From NCBI RefSeq assembly GCF_014650755.1, contig NZ_BMVO01000003.1, positions 248,001 to 312,000 of the forward strand: 64,000 bases of DNA, given 5' to 3'. The notes beneath the pieces are model-generated. The model was given only the letters and a program-made list of their open reading frames with translations. It was not told the DNA's origin and made no database searches. Made by a program: the position numbers and the translations under genes. This stretch comes from Streptomyces chryseus (GTDB taxonomy: Bacteria > Actinomycetota > Actinomycetes > Streptomycetales > Streptomycetaceae). Positions 57,920 to 64,000 of this stretch are shown in pieces (positions within the stretch are counted from its first letter, which is position 1; every line of letters begins with the position of its first letter).

Positions 57920-57958
57920 TTGCAACTTGACATCGCAACATAGTGATGCAACCCTATG
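57920..57958 (+). promoter_or_regulatory. Triple TTGCAAC promoter P2 (upstream of 58004 gene)
   Basis: TTGCAAC, TCGCAAC and ATGCAAC start at 57920, 57933 and 57946, period 13. The -35 TTGACA is at 57927-57932 and CCCTAT follows the third repeat 19 bases later. Drives the 827-residue protein gene. Confidence 0.78.
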
Positions 57959-58003
57959 AGTGTTGGACGGGTGGACAGCCCACCCCCGCACCGAGGAGGA
58001 CCC

Positions 58004-60487
58004 ATGGCCCAGACGCTCGCCGAGATCGCAGCCGGCATGACCCCCCGCATGACCGAGGCCCTGATCTTCTGGGGCGACAACAACCCCCAGGGGAGCACCG
58101 CCCGCACCAACCTGGGCCGCGGCGGAGGCACCCACGGCGCGGTCCACCGCCGCGGCCTCATCGGTGAAGGGCGCGACGAGCGCGGGCACGTCGGCTACTT
58201 CCTCACGCCGCTCGGCTGGGCCCTCTACACCCACCTCACCGGCAAGCCCCGCCCCCAGGACACCGGCCGCTTCACGAAGCGCGTGAGCCTCGCGGGCGCC
58301 CTCGCCGAGGCGTACGGCACGGACACCGACACCACCGAGGCGCCGGCCCCGGCCGCCGCCCCGGCCGCGCCCCGCTACCTCGCGGACTACGTGACCGACC
58401 TCGCCGGGGAGCAGCGCGTCCAGCGGATCACGGTGACCCTGGAGGGCGAGACCACCCCGGTCCTGGACGAGGAGCTGCCCTACGACCCGCAGCGCAACGC
58501 CGGCCGCGCGCTGGAGGCCCTGGGCTGGACGATCACCGGCATGGAGACGTACGGCGGCCCGTGCCTGTTCCGCGCCTGGGTCGAGCCCTCCCCCGTCCGC
58601 GACACCACCCTCCTGCTGCCGGACCAGGCGCGCGGCATCGTGATCCAGGTCCACACCACGGCGCAGGACTTCCGGACCGCCGAGGACGCGAACGGCACGC
58701 TCCTGGGCTACACCTTCCGCGCCGAGTCCCACGGCCGCACCCGGTACGGGTTCATCACCCTCGACCGCACGTTCTCCATGGCCCTGGAGCCCACCCGGGA
58801 GGACGCCGCCGCGATGCTGCCGACCGCCGTCCTGTCCGACCAGCGGCACGCCAACCGCCAGGACCCGGCCGTCCAGCGTGCCGCCGCCCTGGCCGAGCAG
58901 CGGGCGAAGGTCACCGCAGCCCGCGCCACCTACCGCGCGACGATGGACGACCGCAGCGCCGCCGAGGCGCACCGCCACGGTGCTCCCCTGCCCCCGGCGA
59001 CCGTCGACCGCATCGCGGAGCGCATGGCCGAGCCCGGACAGCCCGGCCCCTTCAAGCCCGGCGACCTGATCGTCTGCGCGGACGGCAAGGTGCGCACCGT
59101 CTCCGCCATGGCCCCGGAGTTCGCCGGCGAGCCGCTGCGCGTGATCGTGGAGGGCGGCGCCCAGTGGATCGCGAGCGAGTGCGAGCACGCCCGGGAGCTG
59201 GAGCTGCACGCCCCCGAGGGCTACACCGGCCCCCGCGCCCTGTGCGGCTACGCCGACCACCTCGCCCCGGCCCGCCAGGACGGCACCATGGACGTCCACG
59301 AGCGCACCCCCGGCACCATGGGGCACTGCCCCGGCAGCCTCCTGACCCCCCGCGCCCACCGCGAGGAGCTGACCCGCCGCCACACCACCGCGTTCAGCTA
59401 CAACCCGCCGCGCCCGTCCTTCCTCGCCGTCACAGCCAAGCCCGGCGACGTCGTGGAGCTGGACGGCGAGACGTTCACGGTGACGGACTGCCAGGCACGC
59501 GACGGCAACCCGCACTTCGTGGACCTGGTCCTGGACGGCGCCGCCTATCCCGTCCAGTTCACGGTGGAGGACCGGATCACCTACCGCCGCCGCGTCCGCA
59601 GCCGCGATGTCCGCTGCCAGGAGTGCGGGGTGTACGTGGTGGAGTCCAGCGACGAGGCAGCGGACGGCGTCCCGTTCCAGCGCCTGTGTGGGGTGTGTGA
59701 CCACCCGGACGCCCTCAACCCCGAGCACCGCGCCGCCGTCCTGGAGGAGGCCGTGGCCCGCATCACCGCCCGCGCCGCGTACGCCTCCTCCGCCGTGTTC
59801 CAGCCGGTGGTCGCCGGCGACCGGGACCGGCCGGTCGGCTGGACCTTCCGCACCGGGTACGGCACCCAGGCCGCTTACGGGTGGGTGACCGCGTACGGGC
59901 GCCTGATCTCCCAGGTGGGCACGGAGTACCGGTGGCAGTCCGAGCGCGCCGTCCTCGACCACCACGAGGCCGGCACCCTGGCCCCCACGAGCCACGACCT
60001 GATGCCCGCGCTCGCCGCGCGCCCGGTCGCGGAGATCCGCCGGGGCCTGGACGCCCTGCGCGCGAGCGACAACACCCCGCACGAGAACGCCCCGGCCCGG
60101 CGAGTCGTGGAGGGCGTGATCGTCCAGCACGACGGCGCCACGGAGGGATGCGCGCCCCGCGACGTCGAGCACCCGGACGTCCTCGCCGCGCGCCGCGCGC
60201 TCGCCGGCCTGGCCGCCGCGCGCCTGACCGACCACCACGACGTCTCCGAGCCGACCGAAGAGGAGGAGGACGTGCGCGGGTACATGGTCAACCCGCGCGG
60301 ACAGGGCCGGGTGGCCATCTACTGGCTGGAGGGCGGGGAGATCATCCGCCGGGACACGCCGCTGCACGGCGCGGCCCTTGACTGCCTGGAGGACCGGATG
60401 AAGCGCGAGGGGTGGGAGACGGAGCGCATGGGCCGGTCCGCGCAGTGCCTGTTCGCCCACGTGCCGGACGTGCAGCGCCAGGGGTGA
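58004..60487 (+). CDS. Large 827-residue element protein with internal duplications
   Basis: 827 residues, not recognised. The N-terminus (PRMTEALIFWGDNNPQGST, GAVHRRGLIG, VGYFLTPLGWALYTHL) reads as a winged helix. Two kinds of internal repeat are visible: GYTFRAESHGRTRYGFITL near 245 against GWTFRTGYGTQAAYGWVTA near 620; and ALEALGWTITGMETYGGPCLF near 175 against LEDRMKREGWETERMGRSAQ near 795. A zinc-like CQECG ... CGVCD pair lies near 550. ATG 58004 with GAGGAGG. It is the largest gene in the element and has its own regulated promoter, so it is likely important in the active state. Confidence 0.75.
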   Translation: MAQTLAEIAAGMTPRMTEALIFWGDNNPQGSTARTNLGRGGGTHGAVHRRGLIGEGRDERGHVGYFLTPLGWALYTHLTGKPRPQDTGRFTKRVSLAGALAEAYGTDTDTTEAPAPAAAPAAPRYLADYVTDLAGEQRVQRITVTLEGETTPVLDEELPYDPQRNAGRALEALGWTITGMETYGGPCLFRAWVEPSPVRDTTLLLPDQARGIVIQVHTTAQDFRTAEDANGTLLGYTFRAESHGRTRYGFITLDRTFSMALEPTREDAAAMLPTAVLSDQRHANRQDPAVQRAAALAEQRAKVTAARATYRATMDDRSAAEAHRHGAPLPPATVDRIAERMAEPGQPGPFKPGDLIVCADGKVRTVSAMAPEFAGEPLRVIVEGGAQWIASECEHARELELHAPEGYTGPRALCGYADHLAPARQDGTMDVHERTPGTMGHCPGSLLTPRAHREELTRRHTTAFSYNPPRPSFLAVTAKPGDVVELDGETFTVTDCQARDGNPHFVDLVLDGAAYPVQFTVEDRITYRRRVRSRDVRCQECGVYVVESSDEAADGVPFQRLCGVCDHPDALNPEHRAAVLEEAVARITARAAYASSAVFQPVVAGDRDRPVGWTFRTGYGTQAAYGWVTAYGRLISQVGTEYRWQSERAVLDHHEAGTLAPTSHDLMPALAARPVAEIRRGLDALRASDNTPHENAPARRVVEGVIVQHDGATEGCAPRDVEHPDVLAARRALAGLAAARLTDHHDVSEPTEEEEDVRGYMVNPRGQGRVAIYWLEGGEIIRRDTPLHGAALDCLEDRMKREGWETERMGRSAQCLFAHVPDVQRQG

Positions 60488-60509
60488 GACCCCGGCCCGT
60501 CGCCGCCCA

Positions 60510-60541
60510 GGACGCCCCGCCTCGTACGAGGCGGGGCGTCC
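60510..60541 (+). terminator. Perfect 32-base palindromic terminator after the 58004 gene
   Basis: A perfect inverted repeat with no unpaired loop bases beyond the central turn, 23 bases after the stop. A related hairpin follows the 60686 gene. Confidence 0.88.
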
Positions 60542-60598
60542 GGTCGTTGCGGCCGGCGCCCTCGTGACCCGCAGGGGTGAACGTGGTCCAGGGTCCAC

Positions 60599-60636
60599 CT
60601 GCACCTTGACATTGCAACCTCATGTTGCAACACTAT
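60599..60636 (+). promoter_or_regulatory. Triple TTGCAAC promoter P3 (upstream of 60686 gene)
   Basis: CTGCACC, TTGCAAC and TTGCAAC start at 60599, 60612 and 60625, period 13. The -35 TTGACA is at 60606-60611 and CACTAT at 60631-60636. The repeat pair also forms TTGCAAC-CTCAT-GTTGCAA as an inverted repeat. An in-frame ATG at 60635 overlaps the -10 and is unlikely to be the start. Confidence 0.8.
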
Positions 60637-60685
60637 GGGTATCGGGACGGACGAACGGACCGCCCCACAAGCCCCGGAGGACACC

Positions 60686-61876
60686 ATGACCGCCACCACC
60701 GCCACCGCCCAGTACGCCCCGGCCCAGGTCGGCAAGGGCCGGACCGCCCACAAGACGGACGCCGAGGCGTTCAGCGCGGACACCCTGTGCGAGCGGACGG
60801 TGTCCCGGGTCCTGGCCCCCGCCGAGGCCGCCAAGATGAAGGAGTGCGTCGCCTGCAACCGGATCGCCGAGGAGCGCGCCGCCGCCCCGGCCGCCGAGGT
60901 TGAGGCCCCGGAGGTCGAGGAGACCGAGGCGCCGGCCGTCGAGGAGGCCGCGGAGCTGGTCGAGGACGCGCCCGCCGACGAGGAGCCGGCCGCCCCGGCC
61001 GTCGACGCCGAGGACGCCCCGCAGGTGGACGACATCGAGCCGGCCGCCGCCGAGCTGGTCCAGGACGAGGAGCCCGCCCAGGTGGAGGACGCCCCGGAGG
61101 TGGACGACATCGAGCCCGCCCCGGCCGCGCTGGTCCAGGTGACCGCGTACACCGCCGCCGTGGAGGTGCTGCACGCCAACGGCAAGGACAACGACGAGCG
61201 GGTCCTGACCCTGGACGCGGACGCCGTGGTGGAGACCGTGGCCAAGATGCGCCGGATGCCCCGCTGGAACGCGGCCGACGAGCGGTTCACGGTCAACAAG
61301 GTGGCCGTGATCGTCGCCCGGGACGCCCAGGGTGAGCGGGTGTGGGTGCGCGGAGAGGCCGCCCCGATCCGGGTGGACTTCACCGGCACCCCGATCCAGG
61401 AGGACGCCCCCGCCGAGGTCGGCGCCGTGGACATGGCCGCCGTCCTGGCCGCTACGCGGGTCCTGCGCCGCCGCAAGGAGGTCCAGCGGGTCATCGAGAA
61501 CCGGGAGGCCGCCCGCGCGATGAGCACCCCGGCCGCGACCCCGGTCGAGGAGCCCGCCCCGACCCCCGTGGTCGAGGACGCCCCCGCCCCGGTGGCCGAG
61601 GAGGCGCCGGCCCCCGTGGTGGAGGAGGCTGAGGCCCCGGCCGTCGCCCCGGAGTGGCGCACGCTCAAGGGCATGGAGACCCCGTTCCTCCTGTACGGCG
61701 AGGATAACGGCGAGGAGTTCCGCCCCGCCAACGACCGCAAGCAGTGCACCGGGGAGCCCCTGACGATCACCCGGACCTGGATGGCCCACGGCACCCGGTA
61801 CGCCCAGGACGCGACCGGTCGTGAGACCCACCTGTGGGGCGTGGCCACGAAGTACTGGGTGGCCCCGGTCCGCTGA
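60686..61876 (+). CDS. Acidic, repeat-rich hypothetical protein with zinc-like N-terminus
   Basis: 396 residues. A small N-terminal unit with LCERTVSRVL and ECVACNRIAEER (Cys pairs) is followed by a long Ala/Glu/Pro/Val tract with repeated EVDDIEPA units (residues about 70-150). A central globular part (AYTAAVEVLHANGKDNDER, MRRMPRWNAADERFTVNK) and another Pro/Glu tract precede a C-terminal domain (MAHGTRYAQDATGRETHLWG). ATG 60686 with GGAGG. Acidic low-complexity linkers suggest a scaffold or DNA-mimic role, but this is speculative. Confidence 0.65.
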   Translation: MTATTATAQYAPAQVGKGRTAHKTDAEAFSADTLCERTVSRVLAPAEAAKMKECVACNRIAEERAAAPAAEVEAPEVEETEAPAVEEAAELVEDAPADEEPAAPAVDAEDAPQVDDIEPAAAELVQDEEPAQVEDAPEVDDIEPAPAALVQVTAYTAAVEVLHANGKDNDERVLTLDADAVVETVAKMRRMPRWNAADERFTVNKVAVIVARDAQGERVWVRGEAAPIRVDFTGTPIQEDAPAEVGAVDMAAVLAATRVLRRRKEVQRVIENREAARAMSTPAATPVEEPAPTPVVEDAPAPVAEEAPAPVVEEAEAPAVAPEWRTLKGMETPFLLYGEDNGEEFRPANDRKQCTGEPLTITRTWMAHGTRYAQDATGRETHLWGVATKYWVAPVR

Positions 61877-61902
61877 ACCACCCCTGACCGCCCCGCCACG
61901 GA

Positions 61903-61932
61903 CGCCCCGCCTCGCACGCCGAGGACGGGGCG
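61903..61932 (+). terminator. Hairpin terminator after the 60686 gene
   Basis: CGCCCCG-C-CTCG (61903-61914) pairs with CGAG-GA-CGGGGCG (61920-61932) with a short loop and a small internal mismatch. Similar in sequence to the 60510 terminator. Followed by four TTCAG repeats up to 61975 of no known role. Confidence 0.7.
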
Positions 61933-62046
61933 ACCGGCCGTTCAGGGGTGTTCAGAACTGTTCAGCGGACGCCGCTGATCACCGGTCAACACGTCGCCGG
62001 ACCAGGCCGGATGACCCGCCCGGGTGAAAGGACCCCGCACCCCCCT

Positions 62047-62084
62047 TTGCAACTTGACGTTGCATTCTCATGTTGCAACACTAT
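62047..62084 (+). promoter_or_regulatory. Triple TTGCAAC promoter P4 (upstream of 62133 gene)
   Basis: TTGCAAC, TTGCATT and TTGCAAC start at 62047, 62060 and 62073, period 13. The -35 TTGACG is at 62054-62059 and CACTAT at 62079-62084. Downstream the sequence ATGGGTATCGGG matches P3, so the promoters share more than the repeats. Confidence 0.8.
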
Positions 62085-62132
62085 GGGTATCGGGAAGGGC
62101 GAGGGGCCTGGACCAGACGGAGGGACACCGCG

Positions 62133-62876
62133 ATGAACAGCACCGCCAAGACCGCGCAGATGATGGCCCGCCTCGCCGACGCCGAGACCACCGCGAAGGT
62201 CGCCGGCCGCGAGGAGACCCGCACCGCCGCCCGCGCCGAGCGCGCCGCCGCCCGCCTCAAGGACGCGCGCACCGCCGCCGCCACCGCCCGCCGCGAGCTG
62301 CGCACCGCGATCCGCACCGGCAAGGGCCTGGCCGCCGCCGAGCGCCGGGTGGAGCGCCTGACCGTGAAGTGCGCCACCCTGGCCACCGCCGCCCAGGACG
62401 CGAAGGCGGAGGCCACCGTCGCCCGCCGCGCCGCGCGCACCGCCGCCCGCCGCCTGGACGCCCTCGCCCGCCGCGCCGCCCGCAGCGCCGCCCACACCGT
62501 CGGGGAGATCGCCGAGCGCCTGGGCCGCACCGCCCTGACGACCGCCCCGGCCGCCGACCCGGTCCTCCCGGCCGAGGAGCTGCCCGCCGTCGAGGAGATC
62601 GAGGAGCACGCCGACCGGTTCGCGGAGCTGGACGCGAAGGCCAAGACCTATGCGAAGGCCGCCGACGCCGAGAAGAAGTGGCTGCGACAGATCCCCGTGG
62701 GGGTCTTCGGCCGCGTGACCGTCGCCCGCACCCCCGGCGGCACCGTCCTGGACGGCGACCAGGTCGCCCTGGACTACGCGGACCAGGGCCTGGTGCCCCC
62801 GCGCAAGGGCCGTAAGGACACGTTCAAGGTCGCCGTTGCCGCCGCCCCGGCCCTGGTCCTCGCCCCCGCCGCCTGA
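62133..62876 (+). CDS. Basic coiled-coil protein with C-terminal globular domain
   Basis: 247 residues. Residues 10-130 are an Ala/Arg/Lys/Glu-rich helix (RAERAAARLKDARTAAATAR) with coiled-coil spacing, overall very basic, so it may coat DNA or bind a phosphate polymer. The C-terminal 90 residues (EKKWLRQIPVGVFGRVTVAR) form a small globular domain. ATG 62133 follows GGAGGGAC. No family recognised. Confidence 0.65.
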   Translation: MNSTAKTAQMMARLADAETTAKVAGREETRTAARAERAAARLKDARTAAATARRELRTAIRTGKGLAAAERRVERLTVKCATLATAAQDAKAEATVARRAARTAARRLDALARRAARSAAHTVGEIAERLGRTALTTAPAADPVLPAEELPAVEEIEEHADRFAELDAKAKTYAKAADAEKKWLRQIPVGVFGRVTVARTPGGTVLDGDQVALDYADQGLVPPRKGRKDTFKVAVAAAPALVLAPAA

Positions 62877-62888
62877 CCCACCCCGCCC

Positions 62889-62914
62889 GGCCGGGCACCC
62901 CACGGTGCCCGGCC
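62889..62914 (+). terminator. Hairpin in the gap after the 62133 gene
   Basis: GGCCGGGCACC and GGTGCCCGGCC (62889-62899, 62904-62914) pair over 11 bases. It sits 13 bases after the stop and 27 bases before the next start. Confidence 0.6.
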
Positions 62915-62940
62915 CCCCACCCCCCGAGAGGACGCCACCG

Positions 62941-63291
62941 ATGCAGACCCTCACCTTCCCGTCCGGCACCACCGTGGACCTGCCCCAGGGCATGACCGTT
63001 TGCCAGAGCCCGGAGACCGTCACCTACGACTGCGCCCGCGTCGTGCCGGTGGGCACGACCCCCGCCGGACGGTCCGTCTTCACCTCCTTCTCCTGCGCCG
63101 CCTACTCCCGCGCCGCCGACGTCCTGGACCAGCGCCGCGAGGTGGCCGAGCGCGAGCGCTACGTGCAGCTCGCGGCGAGCAAGGGCCGGCGCACCGACCG
63201 GCTGGAGGAGTACCGGGACCACCACCGCCGGGTGCTCGACCGGACGCTCGCGGAGTACGCGAGCGACCCGGCCCCCTGCACCTGCGCCTGA
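62941..63291 (+). CDS. Small hypothetical protein
   Basis: 116 residues, with Cys at TVCQ, YDCA and FSCA and a charged helix (LDQRREVAERERYVQLAASK). The end SDPAPCTCA has another CxC. ATG 62941 with GAGAGGACG. Function unknown; in the P4 transcript. Confidence 0.55.
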   Translation: MQTLTFPSGTTVDLPQGMTVCQSPETVTYDCARVVPVGTTPAGRSVFTSFSCAAYSRAADVLDQRREVAERERYVQLAASKGRRTDRLEEYRDHHRRVLDRTLAEYASDPAPCTCA

Positions 63292-63304
63292 CCCACCTCA
63301 CCCC

Positions 63305-63328
63305 GGCCGGGCCCAGGAGGGCCCGGCC
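63305..63328 (+). terminator. Hairpin in the gap between 62941 and 63363 genes
   Basis: GGCCGGGCCC and GGGCCCGGCC (63305-63314, 63319-63328) pair over 10 bases. It resembles the hairpins at 62889 and 52424, a recurrent intergenic spacer of this element. Confidence 0.55.
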
Positions 63329-63362
63329 GCCACCCCGCACCGCCCGAGGAACGGAGCCCGCG

Positions 63363-63923
63363 ATGTCGCACCTGCCCCGCACGATCCCCGCCGCCGCCCT
63401 GGAGGGCATGACCGCCGCCCTGGCCGCTGCCGGCCTGGAGCTGGGCCCGATCAAGCCCGGCACCCGGGTCACCCGCACCGTCCAGCACGCGGGCGCCTGC
63501 TGGGAGCTGACGTACATGGGCGCGAAGTGGGGGTGGCGCCTCGTCGGCCCCGGGGTCGAGCACGGCATCGGCGTGACCGACGCCGAGGAGGCCGCGGCCC
63601 ACATCGCCGCACCGCCGGCCGTCGAGCCCCCGGCCCGCACGGTCCACGTGCGCATCGGCACCCACCGCACCGCCTACCACCCGGACTCCGCCTGCCCGGC
63701 CCTGAACGGCAAGCCCGAGACGTACCGGGGCCAGGAGGTCATGCCCGAGCACCAGGCCCAGGCGCACGGCCTGGCCCTGTGCGGCCAGTGCGACGCCCTC
63801 CTGACCACCGTCCCCACCACGTACGCCGGGGTGGCCGTGCCCGCCCTCGTGCGCGGGGCCTGGACCACCCCGCTCGGGGACGGGTGGCGCCTGGGCGTCC
63901 GCTCGACCCTCGCCGCCTCCTGA
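63363..63923 (+). CDS. Hypothetical protein with His/Cys-rich C-terminal half
   Basis: 186 residues. The first half (ACWELTYMGAKWGWRLVGPG) has a beta-like pattern; the second half has several His and Cys (HRTAYHPDSACPALNG, ALCGQCDALL) consistent with a zinc site. ATG 63363 follows GGAACGGAG. Not recognised. Confidence 0.6.
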   Translation: MSHLPRTIPAAALEGMTAALAAAGLELGPIKPGTRVTRTVQHAGACWELTYMGAKWGWRLVGPGVEHGIGVTDAEEAAAHIAAPPAVEPPARTVHVRIGTHRTAYHPDSACPALNGKPETYRGQEVMPEHQAQAHGLALCGQCDALLTTVPTTYAGVAVPALVRGAWTTPLGDGWRLGVRSTLAAS

Positions 63924-63960
63924 CCACCCGACCACCGCACCACCACCGAGAGGCCCCCCA

Positions 63961-64000
63961 TGGTTGCCGCCCTCTACTCCGTAAGCGCCGTCCGGATCGA
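63961..64000 (+). CDS. Start of a further gene, cut by the window end
   Basis: ATG 63961 with GAGAGGCC upstream opens a frame (MVAALYSVSAVRI, 13 codons visible) and runs off the window. Nothing can be said about its product. Confidence 0.5.

Noticed and set aside
57893..60604. Long - strand frame opposite the 58004 gene
   Set aside because: The 58004 frame has promoter, ribosome site, terminator and internal repeats; the opposite frame is a shadow.
60635..60685. Upstream in-frame ATG extending the 60686 gene by 17 codons
   Set aside because: It overlaps the predicted -10 CACTAT, so it would not be within the transcript. ATG 60686 has a good ribosome site.
1..64000. CRISPR array, rRNA operon or insertion sequence
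   Set aside because: No regularly spaced 25-40-base repeats, no rRNA-like segment and no transposase frame were seen.

Overview
The window is high-GC DNA from a Streptomyces-type actinomycete. Third codon positions are strongly G/C, GTG and occasional TTG starts are common, stop and start codons often overlap, and the gene families (PucR, WhiB, proline-rich DUF4190 proteins) are typical of the genus. It has two unlike halves joined near base 26,600. Positions 1-26,535 are ordinary chromosome, organised around polyamine and GABA catabolism. Present are an aminotransferase with an Lrp/AsnC regulator (2956-4826), two gamma-aminobutyraldehyde-type dehydrogenases (4991, 10635), two PotD-like binding lipoproteins (6512, 12200), one complete PotABC-type importer, a Puu-type FAD amine oxidase (16405), GABA aminotransferase (gabT, 19332-20666), a PucR regulator (23176) and a third aldehyde dehydrogenase (25090). 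Read together, these import polyamines, oxidise them to aminobutyraldehydes and GABA, and feed succinate semialdehyde to central metabolism. LOG-family, ABC exporter, GDPD, adenosine deaminase, PAP2 and membrane proteins sit among them. Positions 26,693-64,000 are the left part of a large integrated element whose right end lies outside the window. It starts with a tyrosine integrase just after the terminator of the aldehyde dehydrogenase gene. A divergent immunity-type control region follows (an XRE repressor facing a small Cro-like HTH and a winged-helix/Xis-like protein, with TTGCA-N4-TGCAA operators). Next is a phage-type recombination set (YqaJ nuclease, RecT, DnaQ-like exonuclease, RusA resolvase), a WhiB protein, an Acb2/Tad1-hairpin-like anti-defence candidate, an Arr-like fold protein, and a replication-initiator-like HTH protein. 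Many tightly packed small ORFs follow, mostly with 1-4 base overlaps. From about 51.3 kb the content looks more like a conjugative plasmid or AICE (SpdB-like membrane proteins, small zinc-ribbon and membrane proteins). I see no capsid, tail, TraB/FtsK or helicase gene inside the window, so prophage, phage-plasmid and integrative conjugative element cannot be told apart. The only sizeable insert on the opposite strand in the body of the element is a three-gene operon (46812-50001) flanked by strong terminators. It encodes a protein-kinase/APH-fold phosphotransferase, a lactate/malate-dehydrogenase-like protein and an HPr-kinase-like P-loop protein, with 4-base overlaps between genes. It looks like cargo with its own function and is my best candidate for an undescribed system. 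A second striking feature is a family of at least four promoters (40.2, 57.9, 60.6 and 62.05 kb), each carrying three TTGCAAC repeats with an exact 13-base period over the -35 and spacer. They imply one regulator coordinating the element's main transcription units. A protein made of two tandem HTH-like repeats, encoded next to one of them, is a candidate for that regulator.
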